Source of the DNA: Closterium sp. NIES-65
Taxonomy: Eukaryota > Streptophyta > Zygnematophyceae > Desmidiales > Closteriaceae
Direction: 5' to 3'
DNA length: 64,000 bases
Assembly: GCA_948144175.1 (NCBI GenBank)
Contig: CANXME010002151.1
Coordinates: forward strand, 1-64,000
In this document: positions 44,565-57,422 of the stretch, in pieces
How positions within the stretch are numbered: position 1 is the stretch's first letter
Layout of the letters: each line of letters starts with the position of its first letter
Notes under the pieces: model-generated
What the model saw: only the letters and a program-made list of their open reading frames with translations
What the model was told of the DNA's origin: nothing
Databases searched by the model: none
Translations under genes and position numbers: made by a program

Positions 44565-47407
44565 CGAGGACAGGGCCAACAACAACACCCTTTGGCTTCT
44601 TTGTTTTCCCATACTGCTTCTCTCCTCCCTCGGATCCAGCACCTCTACAAGTGCTACCGCTAGTCTCCACACCATTGATTTCACTGGTAGGTGCCTCCTG
44701 CACCTTTACTAGTCTCCACATATTTTTCTCCACCAGCAGGTGCCTCCTGTATTTTCTCTCCATCACCACCCTTTGCAGCTGCATCCTCTCCCTCCTCCCA
44801 CACACTAGGAGTCACGTCGAGCTGCATGGTGGTCTGCTCCATCTGCTGGGACACCCTGGCTTCCGGCTGTTTCTCCCAGCTCCCATACATCATGCCCTCA
44901 ACAAATTTCACATTCCTGCTGTCAAACAAGACACCATTCGATGGTTCCCACAGCAGCCATCCCTTGCTCTCAGCAGCTAGCCCCAAATGCACACACCAGA
45001 TTGCACTCACCCCCAACTTACTTCGATACTTCTTGGGGGCGTGGGCGACTGCCATGCAACCGAACACCCTCAGCATGTCTACCGGCTCCTTCCTCCCAAG
45101 CCACCTCTCCAACAACAACCACGAGTCATCACCAAACTTATTGAGCACCGTGTTCCTGGCCACAGTAGCGTGCCGGACAGCATGGGGCCACATCAAGTTG
45201 CCCAGCCCAGATTCTATGAGCAGTGCCCTAGCTGTCTCCAGAATTGTCCGGTTCGCCCGTTCTGCTACACCGTTAGACTAAGGGGTGTAAGCCGTGGTCA
45301 GCTCCCTCTGGATGCCCTGCTTCTTGAGCCAGGCCGTCATCTCAGCTCCAAGGAACTCACCACCCCGATCTATCCTAATCGCTTCACCACACACTCCGCT
45401 TGCTTCTCTACGAATGGCAGCCAATCTTCCCGTATGGTAGAGGCGGCGTGGTCCTTCTGCTTCAGAGGATATGCCCACATAAGCCTGCTCCAATCATCCA
45501 TTATGGTCAGAAAGTACCGCTCCCCCTTGTGCCCCTAAACCGGCAGCGGCCCCTCCAAGTCCATGTGGACCAACTCTAAAGGCTTCTTGCTCCTGCCAGT
45601 CACACTATGGAAGTGAAATGGGTGAATTTGGATAGCAAGCATATTTCACAATTGTCATTAGGTGGCTGGCCATTCAGCTTCAGACCCTTGACGACCCCAT
45701 CCTTCTCCAGCTGCTTCAGCAAAGGCATTGCTACATGCCCCAAGCGTCGGTGTGCCGTTGCCCAATCCGTCTCCCCAGCCCTGGCCGACACTTTCACACC
45801 AACCCCTCCAACGGCGTTGCACTCCCCCTGGGATGCAGACCCCTCTCCAGCCTGCCCCTCACCGTGCCACGCCAATGCCGGCAGCTGCCACATGGATCTG
45901 TACACGTCTCTGCTCTCGTGCAGATCCCAAAGCACCCGATTGCCCAGCTCCCCCTTGTACCGGCGTGCCCCATCCGTGCTAGTGCTCACCCCAGCCTTAC
46001 TAAGCTTACGCAGGGAGATGAGGCTGGCCTTGAGTTCAGGAACGAGGAGAACATCGTGCAGCACCACCGGCTTGCCATCCGCTCCCTTAAACGCAGCTCG
46101 TCCCGCACCAGCCACCTTCAGCGCATTTCCAGAGGCGGGGCACTCCTCATTGATTGGTGCAGCGGGTACGTCGTCCAGCAGGTCCTAGCGCGGTGTCATC
46201 ATCCAAGTAGCGCCTGTGTCCAGCACCCAATAGTCCAAGGGGTGCAGCTCTGCTCCAACCTTGGCAGAGGCATCTCTTTGCTACCCCTGCTGTCCAATAT
46301 GGAAGAACTGGCCCGCGCTGCGCTCCTTTTTCTCCGTACCGCCGTTGCTCTTCGGGTTCTTGTCGGACGAATCGACGACCATGCTCGCGCCATTTTTCTG
46401 GTTTCTCCGCGTGCCGCCATCCTGGTGACGATTCTGGGGGTTCCATCCATCGGGTTCTTATAGCACAAAAACCAGGGGTGCCCCTGCTTCTCACAATACC
46501 AGCAACTCCCTTTCATTTTGCCACTAGTACCCGACTTGCCCCCACTTCCAGATTTCGCACCGCGACCCCAACCGGTACCTCCTTGTTGGTTGTTGGAGTC
46601 GTCATCCTTCTTTGCACCGCGTCCAGCACCACCAAAGCCACGTCTTCTGCCACGTCGGCTCTCTTGCATCCAATAGCCACTGCTGCCGTCGTCTCCACCC
46701 CTTAGTTGGCGGCGACGGTAGTCCTCCTCCAGAATCTTCGTCCACACCCACTCGAGTGTCCACAAGCTCTTGCTCTGCGGTAGGCTCAATCCGCTCGTGA
46801 ATTGAAGCCACGATTCCGGCAGCAGCGAGAGCATCTTCAAGCACTTGGTCCGCTCCGGGTAGGTGATTCCTGCGGTCGCCAACTTCGCGTAGAGGTCGCG
46901 CATCTTGTCCAGGACAGGTTGCACTAGCTCTCCCTCGCTCAGGGGCAACGAGGATAGCTCCCTCTCCAGCATCAACGTTGCAACAACGGAGGTCAGGGCG
47001 TGCAGCTTTTTCAATACGGTCCATGCTTTCGGTCCGCACTCAACCTTCGGCAGCAGGTGCATGACGTGGTGACGCTGGTTCAGCTCCAAACTCTGCGACA
47101 TCAAATAGTAGCCAGCCGAGGCGCGCTCGTCCCAATCTTCCTGCAGCGTGGGGTCACTCGGTCTAGGCTCCTCCTCACTCATTAGTTTCAGCAATCCAAT
47201 CTGACGGAAATAGAGTTGCATTTTCCAGGCCCAATCATCATAGCCCTCACCATTGAACTTCTCGACGGTGAAGTTCTTCAGCACCTCCTTGACCAGCGAG
47301 CCCTGGCTTGTTCGCGCTCCTCTTGGTGCTGAAATACCAGAATCTTGGCTGCCGCTACGATCTTGGGCTGAAGATTCACCAGCTTCCGTCGAGGTGTTGC
47401 CCGCCAT
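44565..47407 (-). pseudogene. gag, protease, integrase and partial linker of element L
   Basis: MAGNTSTEAGESS start at 47407, copia gag, zinc knuckle near 46490, protease WVLDTGA near 46220, integrase HRRLGH near 45760, GVLFDSRNVKFVEGMMYG near 44930, then the acidic linker. Several breaks. Confidence 0.9.
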
Positions 47408-47438
47408 AGCTACCTATAACGAGGATTACTATAACGCA

Positions 47439-47450
47439 GCTCAGATACCA
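47439..47450 (-). other. Primer-binding site of element L
   Basis: A TGGTATC-type initiator-Met site at the same spacing from the LTR as in A and F. Confidence 0.7.
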
Positions 47451-47453
47451 GCT

Positions 47454-48544
47454 TCTTTGTGTAAGGGCCTAATAAAATCAAGCTACTAAGACGTAATCAA
47501 ACTCAAAACCTCTCCGCGGAGTCACCTCCAAGGGTCCTTGGGTGCTTGGTACGAGACCAGCCCCTATCCTCGGGTCCGAGTTTGTAGAGAGAGGAGTCAA
47601 GAATGACTTAGCCAAAAGAGCAAGAGCACCTTGAACGTCGCGTGGTGTATCGTGCATACCGTTGATCGGATTAAGCTTAGATTACCCTATATCGAAGCTC
47701 GCTCCAAGATCTTTAAATTGAGCCAACTTGCCTCGCCAAAAGTTCTGCCATTACGGAGTTATGGCTCGGTCAGCATTTGCCTAGCGTTGGAGCGCTAGCG
47801 TACTAGCGTTGACTCGGGTAGCATGTAGCCATCGCACCGCGTAAAAACGAATTTCAGGAAGTGAGGAATTCGCTTGAATTAAATTGACTATATCCAGGTA
47901 CAAACAGAGAAGAAATAAATAGTTCTAGCTAGCAAGGACCTTGAGAATAAACCTGGGAACAACCAGGGATGATCCCAAATAATTCCAAGCAACAAAACCA
48001 ACTTGACTGGACAAAACAGCAGGTGGTAGGTTGGTAAACAACCTCTGGTTCTGTTTTTCCAATCTTGGAAAACAACAACCAGGTTCAGGTCCTAAAAACA
48101 GAACGTGTCTTGTCTTTGCCCAACCAGCCAAATGCTGGTTCCGCTGGTTTCCTTTGGCCCTGTAGCATGCAGATACAAACAAACAACTTCCAACCTTCAC
48201 CTAAATTGTAACCCTATAGTGCCTGCCCTGCTACATTATAGTCAACCAAACAAAACAGTACAATTTCGAGTTGGATAGAACTGAATCTGCGCAATCAAGT
48301 AAGCCGAACCGCAAAGCTTCCATCTTGGGTTCCTTTGCAAGCTTGTCCTTTTTTTTGTACTGTTCATAGCGCATACAATGTTGTGCCAAAGCGCACAATG
48401 CGCGAGTACCTGCAAATGCTTCAAGCGAAAATTGCGAAATCAATCAAACACACGAACAATCCATTAACATGCAAATGCATTCACATACGCATACTCATAC
48501 AAACAGACGGCAGGATGTCGTGCAATGTGAATTTGCACCGAACA
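47454..48544 (-). repeat. 5' LTR of element L
   Basis: About 1.09 kb and full length, matching the family-1 LTR throughout but with more differences than the LTRs of A, B and F. Confidence 0.88.
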
Positions 48545-48729
48545 CTATTATTGTCATACAACTGCTGGACGTATTTAATTCGTTCTCACCCTATAGACCA
48601 TCTTTTTGAGTGTTTCAAGTTTGAGATGGTAGCTTAGCCTACGGCGCAAAATCCGATCGAGCGGATTTGCATTTAGTTGATAATTGATTTCGTCGTAAGT
48701 TCTCAAATTGAGGGATCCTGAACATCAAG
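48545..48729 (+). repeat. 5' LTR of element M, 3' portion
   Basis: Matches the reverse complement of N's LTR (for example CTGCTGGACGT and CTATAGACCATCTT) and ends just before a primer-binding site. Its 5' portion is missing because L is inserted at 48544/48545. Confidence 0.83.
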
Positions 48730-48741
48730 TGGTATCAAAGC
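48730..48741 (+). other. Primer-binding site of element M
   Basis: TGGTATCAAAGC, an initiator tRNA-Met-type site directly after the LTR piece. Confidence 0.78.
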
Positions 48742-48886
48742 GGGTAGTCGACTTTGAGACGACGAATAGTAGTCAATTCTCAACCAATGTTGACGAGTGA
48801 GACCCATTTGTAATTCGAAGTAGAAGTTTCTTGCAGAATCTTATCCAATTGATCTCTCAAGTTTCGACCGTCCATAAGGCATCAAT

Positions 48887-51810
48887 ATGACTGGTACGGA
48901 ATTTGGAGGTTCTAATGGCGAGACGGCTAGGGGTAGAGAGGCTGGAAAGAAGGGGAGAGTTGCTGGTGGAGGATTGGGGACTCACCAACCAGCCAACCCT
49001 ATGCTAACCTTAACTTCAACATCATCTCATACAACCGTGGATCTTGTGAAGGCGTTCTTTATTGAGAAGTTCATTAGGGAGTACTACAAGCACTTGAGCG
49101 TGTGCACGAGGCTGATGTACACCCAATACAAGCTATTGGATCTGATGGAGGAGAAGGAGATGTCGAAGGCCGCGGAGTTGAAAGGAGCGTGGATGAAACG
49201 ATCGTTCGACGCGTGCATGCTCATGGTGCAAGCGGTTGGAGGATGACAACTTGACCACATCAAGGACCTCTTGGGTGATCCAGTGTGTGGCCCTAAGACA
49301 TGGAGGAAGCTTCTGGATGTGCACTCGCCGACACATGCTACCGGCATCGTGCTACTTGCGCGGCGGCTGCGCGACATCAAGTTTGTTGATAGAGAGCCGA
49401 TGCAACCGGTGTTGGATGAGATGAGGGACATCTCACGAAGCTCCAAGGCGGTGGTGTGGTTTGCCCGGAGCTTGTGCAATGCATGGAGATCTTGATTCGG
49501 CTGCCGGAGTCGTGATCTGCCCTAGCGATCAACCTCATCTCTCAACATCCCTAGTAAAGCGTGGATTACATTAGAGGAGGTTTTGCGGCGGCGGAGTGTG
49601 GAGCGCTCCGAGGAGGGGGTTGGCTTAAGAGTTGGAGGTGGAAAGAGTGGCTTCACGAAGAAGTGGAAGGGCAAGAACAAGGACAACCCTAAGGAGGATG
49701 GTGGCGGGGGCCAATGAGAGTTGTGCTTCTACTGCAAGAAGCGCGGACATCGTTCGCGGAAGTGTTACAAACGTCATAAGGATTAGACCCCGCCTTTATC
49801 AAGCAACCAGCATGGTGGCAAGAGGAGTGGGGGAGTCATAGGAGCTAGTGGAGAGGACAAGGATGAGGAGAAAGGCGGCAAATCTGGGGAGCGGAAGGCT
49901 GGGTTCTTCTTGTTCGTGAACGAAGGCGCAACCGACCACGCTGTGGCTGCTAAGGTTCTCCTACACCCCCTCACCGATTGGGTGATTTACTCGGGAAGCT
50001 CCTGGCATATGAATCCTCGTGCAGACCTACCCGATGAGATTCAACCCGTACCCATCTCTAAGGTCACATCCGCGACGGGCGCCAAAGCCAAGGTCGTGGG
50101 CATGGGGTGCGCCAAGTTCATGGGAGCGAATGGAGAGCTCGTGGGGCTGAAGAACGTGCTGTGGGTAACGGACTTGTGCGCAAACCTGATTTCTATCGGC
50201 CAATTGGGAGATGCGAGTGTGAACACCGAGACGATTGGCTTGGAGCGCTTTCGTGCCTACAATGATGAGCGCCTCATTTGGGACCTACAGCGGAAGGCAG
50301 ATGTCTACTAGCGGATGTGGCAGATCCCGGTCCTCCTTTCGCGGAAATCAGGCATGGCGGTAGCTGTGGCATCTATGGAGGACAGTGTCACCGAGGAGCA
50401 GCAGCAAGGTGTGTAAGGAGTAGAGCTAATCGGGGGAAGTGCAGCCGTAAAGGCATCGGCTACCTCGGGCCAAGGGGATTGGGAGACTTGGCATCGGCGG
50501 CTCGCACACGTGACTGTTTCTACATTGGAGGTGATCCACAAGGAGAAGTGTGTGCATGGGCTGCAACTGCAAGGAGATGGCGCTCACATTGGCAGCTACG
50601 AGGCGTGCATGCAAAACAAGTTTGCGTGGTTCCTATTTCTACGTGCTAAGGGATCTGCCAAGGCAACATTGGAAGTGGTGCACATGGACCTGGTGGCTCC
50701 CATGAGGATGGAGGGAACTGGGGGAGTGCTGTACTTCCTCACCATGGTAGACGAATGGAGCCGTTTCACATGGGCACGCCCCTTGTCCAAGAAGAGCAAT
50801 GCTGCAGCGGCGATCAAGGAGGACTGGTTGTCGATGGTGGAGCGGCAAGCGATGCGGCTAGTGAAGGTGCTGAGGAGCGACCGTGGTGGAGAGTTCCTTC
50901 GAGCGGAATTCACCAAGAAGAACGGCATTCAACACCAGCTGACCTGCCTAGGAACACCGCAGCAGAACGTTTGTTGAGCGTGCCAACCAGACCATTGGCG
51001 AGGCGGCTAAGACCTTGCTGGGGGTTGCTGGGATGCCCTACGAGTTCTGGCCTGAAGATGTTCGCCATGTCATCATGGTCAAGAACAAGGACTTGACATA
51101 TGCTGGCTAAAATCATTGGGTGGCGTACAAGCGTTGGCTTGGGAAGAAGCAATCCATTGACATGCTGCGGGTGTGTGGCTGCATAGGGCTTGTGATGGTG
51201 CCTAAGGAGCAGAGGCACAAGCTGGAAGTTGCTGCTGTGTGAGGTGTCCATCTTGGGATAGCTCGTGACTCGAAGGGATGGCTGATGTGAGACCTCACGA
51301 GCAAGAAGACGATGGTCAGCCGTGACGTCAAGTTTGTGGACAACGTCATGTACAAGGTCTGGCAGCAGCAGTAGCAGGTGCAGATAGGCTTGCGTATCTG
51401 CAGGAGATTGAGCAGTCTGTAGTGGAGGAGGTTTAGCTGCACCTTAAGGATCTCCGTGGGTCAGAGCTGACCAGTGACTACAGTGGCGGTGGTGAGCAGC
51501 AAGGTGCTGGTCCTTCTGCGGAGGAGGGGTTTGAGAATGAGTCGGCACGTGTGGACTCACCATCCCAGCCCGGGCCTGCTGCAACCGCCAAGGTCACCAA
51601 GAGGAGTGTGCAGGGAGGGGCTTCACTACATGGGCAGCAGGCTGCGACCCGCGAGAATAGAGTGGCAGCGCCACCTTCAAGGCTGAAGTGTAGACATTTG
51701 GGAGGACCCTAGAAAGGTGCCATGGTGGTTCAGGCGGATGAGGGAGATGATGAGGAGATGGCCTTCTGTTTCTTCACACCTTTGCCTGGAGAATCCGCCA
51801 CAGTGGAGGA
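48887..51810 (+). pseudogene. gag to linker of element M
   Basis: MTGTEFGGSNG start, gag domain, zinc knuckle CFYCKKRGHRSRKC at about 49725-49766, protease region near 49980, integrase zinc-finger and catalytic region (about 50480-51250; HMDLVAPMR, DRGGEF, and TPQQN motifs), then the Ser/Gly/Glu-rich linker with a CFFTPLP phrase near 51765. N's insertion follows at GAGGA. Many breaks. Confidence 0.87.
51806..51810. repeat. Target-site duplication of element N (left)
   Basis: GAGGA, repeated at 57418-57422. Confidence 0.92.
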
Positions 51811-52576
51811 TGTTGATTAGGATCCGTCACTTTGAGAGCTTACAACGAACTCATTACTTAACGAAACGCAAATCCGCTCAGTAGGATTGTGCGCCTTAAA
51901 CTTAGATACCATCTCCCAGTTGAATCAATCGTTAAGATGGTCTATAGAGTGAGAACCAATTGAAGACGTCCAGCAGCCGCATGACTAGAACGGTGGAGGA
52001 AGTACAAGCATTAAGGCATAGGAAGTTGGAATTGGAAACTCCAACAGAACCATGAGAAGGAAGGGGTTTTCGAAGAGCTAGGGAAAGATGGTGCCTTCCT
52101 AGCAGCAAAAATGCAACCCTCATCATGAGGTTCTTGAGGTGTCACATGCAAAATCCAATCTAGTTGGATTTTGCCTAGGTGTTGCAACATTTGCAACCCA
52201 GGCTAGAAACTTCTAGCCACCGCAATCCAAAAGTCAAAGTTGCCTTTCCTAACCATCCAACCAAAGATCCCTTTATATTCATGTCCCAATAATCGCCCAA
52301 CTTATATATAACCCAAAAGGTAATAAGAAATCCAAGTCTTGGAAATCTTGTAACTTGGGCGATCTTGGTCGGAATAAGGCGATCTTGGTATCGTTGGAAA
52401 GCTCTAGATTTCTCCTGCATAATTAAGCATTTGAACTTGGAGAAAAACACAGAGATGATAATATTCAACAGCCATGCACAATGACATATGCTCATGCAAA
52501 TAATGCACACATGAATAGCACGAGCATTCGGCAGGACGTTAGGATGACATGCACTCAGAATGACATGTATCCAACA
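51811..52576 (-). repeat. 3' LTR of element N
   Basis: TGTTGATTAGGATCC...TATCCAACA on the plus strand, 766 bp, very similar to 56669-57417. Confidence 0.9.
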
Positions 52577-52676
52577 AACTTCTTCTCAGACTAACGGACT
52601 GCATGCGCACATACTCACACACGTGCAAACCCTCATGCACATAATCGCACATGCACTCATGACACTGCTGCCCACA

Positions 52677-55600
52677 CTAGTGCAATGCCATGCCACACAT
52701 CTTAGCACACTTCCAATGGGCGCTCTCGGGAAGTCTCTTGGTGAGAAAGTCTGCCGCCTGCTTGCTAGCCTTCACATGGTGAAGCTCAACAATCCTCTCC
52801 TTCACCATGTGCCTTACCCAGTGCCACTTAATCTTCATGTGCTTGTTCAGCCCATTCAGGATAGGATAATTGGCCATGCCAATAGCAGCCTTGCTGTCGG
52901 AGAAAAGTGGTGTAGGTCACTCCTGTTCAGCTCCCATGTCCTCCAGCACCTTCCTCTGAAGCACGATCTCCTTGATGGCATGGTACATCACCATGTACTC
53001 TGCCTCTCCGGAAGACTGAGCAATCTCACTCTACTTCTTGGATCTCCAACTCACTGGTCCACCTCCGACCATGCACACAAAGCCGCCAACTGATGACCGA
53101 TCCTCCTCCTCCGAGGCCCACGTAGCGTCGGTGAAGCACAACAGCTTTAAGGTTCCAGGTGTGACCCCATCTGCTCCAATCTGTTTCAGCTGGCCGCCAG
53201 CTAAAAACTGAACACCATCAGATGCCGTTGATCCGAGGTAGCGCACCAAGTGCTTTGCCACCTCCAACCGCTCCTCAGTGGGCTGCTGCACAACTCTGGC
53301 TAACTGCCCCATTCCGGTTGAAGCATCAGGTCGCGTATGCACAGCAGCATACATCACACTCCCAATAGGTGTCTGGTACTCATTCTGCTGCTCATCCTCA
53401 AGCACATCATCCTCCTCAGCTGCCTTTTTCAGTTTGAAGCCTGCAGGGAACGGTGTCATCACAGTGCGACCCCCAGTCACACCATAGCGCTCCATGACAC
53501 CAGAGATGTAGTGTGACTGATGCACCTTCAGCCACCCCCTCTCAACATCCCTCTCAATATGCAGCCCCAAGTAGTAGTGGTCACCCCCCAGCATCTTGCA
53601 CTTGAAGTTGTCCATCAGCAGCTTCTGTGTCCTCTCAATCTGCTCCATGGAAGGTGAGAACAGCAGTATGTCGTCGACATACACCAGTAGCAAGAGCAAC
53701 TTCTCCCCCTCTCCAAGCTCCCCCCCTCAATCGGCTTCACGTGCCATCCCTTTACAGCTGCGCCAACCAGCGAAGTCCCCAAAGTCCCTGGCTTAGCAAC
53801 GGGAGCGAAGATCTCTTCGAAATCGACCTTCTCTTTCTGTTGAAACCCCTTGGCGACCAAGCGGCTCTTGAACCGCTCCAACGCACCTTCAGCTCCATGC
53901 TTCACCTTGAAGACCCACTTGCTGCTGATCGGCCGTCTCCCCTCGGGTAACTCAACAAGCTCCCAAGTCCCATTCTCAATGAGACTATTGAACTCCGCAT
54001 CCATGGCAGCCTTCCACTCCTCCTTCTGGGGTCCACTTAGTGCCTCCTCCAATGTGGCTGGTTCTCTAGGCAGAGGTGTGAAGAAACAGAAGGCCATCTC
54101 TTCATCATCTCCCTCATCCGCCTGAACCGCCATGGCACCTTGCTTGGGTCCTCCCAAACGGCTATACTTCAGCCTTGAAGGTGCTGCTGCCACTCTCTTC
54201 TCGCGGGTTGCAATCTGCTGCCCATGTGGTAAAGCTCCTCTCTGCACACTCCTCTTGGTGACCTTGGCATTTGCAGCAGGCTCGGGTTGAGTTGGTGAGT
54301 CCACACGTGCCGACTCATCCTCCAACCTCTCCTCTCCAGCAGGACCAAAAACTTGCTGCTCACCACCGCTATCATGGTCACTCGTCAGCTCTGACCCACG
54401 GAGATCATCGAGGTGCAGTTGAACCTCTTCCACTGAAACTGCTCAAACTCTTACAGACGCAAGCCAATCTGTACCTGTTGCTGCTGCTGCTGCCAATCCT
54501 TGTACATGACGTTCTCTACAAACTTGACGTCACGACTTACAAGCGTCCTCTTGCTCTTGGGGTCCCACATCAGCCACCCCTTCGAGTTAGGAGCCATCCC
54601 AAGATGGACAGCCCACACAGCAGCAACTTCTAGCTTGTGCCTCTACTCCTTAGGCACCATCACAAGCCCCATGCAGCCCCACACCCGCAGCATGTCAGGA
54701 TGGCTTCTTCCCAAGCCAACGCTCATACGGGACCCAGTGCTTGTCGCCAACATGCGTCAACACCCTGTTCTTGACCGTGATGGCATGGCGAACAGCTTCA
54801 GGCCAGAACTTGTAGGGCATCCCAGCAGCCCCTAACAAGGTCTTAGCCGCCTCGCCAATGGTCCGGTTGGCACGCTCAGCAATGCCGTTCTGCTGCGGTG
54901 TTTCTGGGCAGGGCAGCTGTTGTCGGATGCCATTCCTCTTGAGTAACTTGGTGAATTCCATTCCATGAAACTCCCCACCACGGTCGCTCCTCAGCACCTT
55001 CACTAGCCGCATCGCTTGCCGCTCCACCATCGGCAACCAATCCTCCTTGATCGTTGCTGCAGCGTCGCTCTTCTTGGACAAGGGACGTGCCCATGTGAAA
55101 CGGCTCCATTCGTCCACCATGGTGAGGAAGTACAGCACTCCCCCAGTCCCCTCTATCCTCATAGGACCCGCCAGGTCCATGTGCACCAGCTCCAAGGGTG
55201 CCTTCGCCGATCCCTCCGCACGTGGAAACGGGAGCCGTGCAAACTTGTTTTGCATGCACGCCTCGTAGCTTCCAACGGAAGCACCATCTCATTGCAGTTG
55301 CAGCCCATGCACGCACTTCTCCTTGTGCATCAACTCCGATGTGGAAACAACCACGTGTGCGAGCCGCCGATGCCAAGTCCCAATCCACTTGGCCCCAGGT
55401 AGCCGACGCCTTCACCGCCGCGCTTCCTCCAATCAGCTCATCTCCTTGCACAACTTGCTCCTCCTCCTCAAAGACACTCTCCTCCATAGATGCCGCAGCT
55501 GCTGCCATGCCTGATTTCCACGAAAGGAGGATTGGGATCTGCCACATCCGCTTGTGTCCGCGCTTCTTGCAGTAGAAGCACACCTCCCCTTGACCCCTGC

Positions 55601-56436
55601 CACCATACTTCTTAGGGTTGTCCTTGTTTTTGCCCTTCCACTTCTTCTTGAAGCCACTCTTTCCACCTCCAACTCCATAGCTACCCCCCTCCTCCGAGCG
55701 GTCCACACTCCGCTGCCGCAAGTCCTCCTCAAGGATGCGCGCACGAAAATAATCCACGCTCCACTGGGGCTGATGAGAGTTGAGGTTGATTGCAAGGGCA
55801 GACCACGACTCTGGCAGCCGTATCACTATCTCCACGCATTGCACGAGCTTCGGGTACACCATACCGCCGCCTTGGAGCTTCGTGAAGATGTCCCGCATCT
55901 CATCCAACACCGGTTGCATCGGCTCTCCATCAACGAACTTGATGTCGCGCAGCCGCCGTGCCAGTAGCACGATGCTGGTAGCATGTGTGGGTGAGTGCAC
56001 ATCCAGAAGCTTCCTCCAAGCCTTGGGGCCACACAGTGGATCACCCAAGAGGTCCTTGATGTGGTCAAGTTGTTGTCCGCCAACCGCTTGCACCATGAGC
56101 ATATACGTGTCGAACGATCCCTTCATCCATGCACCTTTTCAGCTCCGCAGCCTCTGCCATCTTCTCCTTCCCCTTCACCAGATCCAATAGCTTGTATTGG
56201 GTGTACATCAGCCTCATGTGGAAGCTCCAGTGCTCGTAATCCTCCCCCATGAATTTCTCAATAGAGAACGCCTTCACGGGATCCACGGTTGTTGGAGATG
56301 GTGTAGTAGACGTAGGTAGCGTAAGGTTGGCTGGTTGGTGAGTCCCCACTCCACCACCAGCAACTCCCGTATGCTCTCCAGCCTCTCTACCTCTAGCCAT
56401 CTTGCCATTGGCACCTCTAGAGTCCGTTCCAGTCAT
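52677..56436 (-). pseudogene. gag-pol coding region of element N
   Basis: Gag from 56436 (MTGTDSRGANGK), zinc-knuckle region CFYCKKRGHK near 55560-55590, integrase (about 55330-54640; DRGGEF and TPQQNGIAERANRT blocks), linker with FCFFTPLPREPATLEEALSG, RT (about 54000-53400; YVDD at 53670-53681), and RNase H to about 52680 (FTDATWASEEEDRSSVGG, KIKWHWVRHMV). Relatives of family 1 but clearly separate. Roughly five breaks. Confidence 0.88.
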
Positions 56437-56654
56437 ATTGAGGCCTTATGAACAGTGGAAACTTGAGAAGTCGTTTGGAGAGAGCCAGAAATTTTGATTC
56501 TACGAAAATCGCCGTTGCGGAATAGATACTTCAAATTAAAACGCGGTTTGACCACCCAATCGAACGTTCGCAAGCAGAGCTACTAGAAAATAGTCTCACT
56601 CGTCAACATTGGTTGAGAATTTACGACGATTCGTCATCTGAAAATCGACTACCT

Positions 56655-56666
56655 GCTCTGATTCCA
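56655..56666 (-). other. Primer-binding site of element N
   Basis: The minus strand reads TGGAATCAGAGC, two bases inside the 5' LTR. Confidence 0.75.
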
Positions 56667-56668
56667 CT

Positions 56669-57417
56669 TGTTGATCAGGATCCGTTACTTTGAAAGCTTA
56701 CGACGAACTTTTTACTCAACTAAACGCAAATTCGCTCAGTAGGATTGTGCGCCTTAGACTTAGCTACCATCTCCAAGTTGAATCAATCCTGAAGTTGATC
56801 TATAGAGTGAGAACGGATTGAAAATGTTCAGCAGCCGCATGACTAGAATGGTGGGCATAGGACGTTGGAGTTGGAGAATCCAAGAGAACCATGAGAGGGA
56901 AGGGTTTCTCCAAGAGCTAGGGAAGGATGGTATGAACCTTCCTAGCAGAAAGGATGCAGCCCTCATCATGAGGTCTTTGAGGTGTCACATGCAAAATCCA
57001 ATCTAGTTGGATTTTGCCTAGGTGGTGCAACATTTGCAATCCATGCTAGAAATTTCTAGCCATCTCAATCCAAAAGTCAAAGTTGCATTCCCTAACCATC
57101 TAACCAAAGATCCCTTTATAGTCATGTCCCAATAATCGCCCAAATCACATATAACCCCAAAAGGTGATAAGAAATCCAAGTCTTGGAAATCTTGTCACTT
57201 GGGCGATCTTGGTCAGAATAAGGCGATCTTGGTATCGTTGGAAAGCTCTAGATTTCTCCTGCATGATCAAGCATTTCTTGGAGTAAAACACAGAGATGAT
57301 AATATTCAACAGCCATGCACAATGACATATGCTCATGCAAACTATGCACGCATGAATAGCACAAGCACTCGGCAGGACGCTAGGATGATATGCACTCAAT
57401 ATGACGTGCATCCAATA
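56669..57417 (-). repeat. 5' LTR of element N
   Basis: TGTTGATCAGGATCC...CATCCAATA, 749 bp; partner of 51811-52576. GAGGA follows. Confidence 0.9.
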
Positions 57418-57422
57418 GAGGA
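57418..57422. repeat. Target-site duplication of element N (right)
   Basis: GAGGA, identical to 51806-51810; M's sequence resumes here. Confidence 0.92.

Larger units (their letters stand above)
44565..48544 (-). mobile_element. Element L, family-1 copia, truncated
   Basis: Minus-strand 5' LTR (47454-48544), primer-binding site, gag, protease, integrase and part of the linker to 44565; RT, RNase H and 3' LTR are missing. The sequence is more diverged from A, B, E and F than they are from each other and has several breaks, so it is an older member. Its outer LTR end abuts an LTR piece of element M, showing that it inserted into M's 5' LTR. Confidence 0.9.
51811..57417 (-). mobile_element. Element N, family-2 copia inside M
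   Basis: Minus-strand element with two LTRs (766 and 749 bp), primer-binding site and gag-PR-IN-RT-RH coding region, flanked by exact GAGGA duplications. It is the same family as its host M but in the opposite orientation. Structurally complete, with roughly five breaks in the coding region. Confidence 0.93.
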
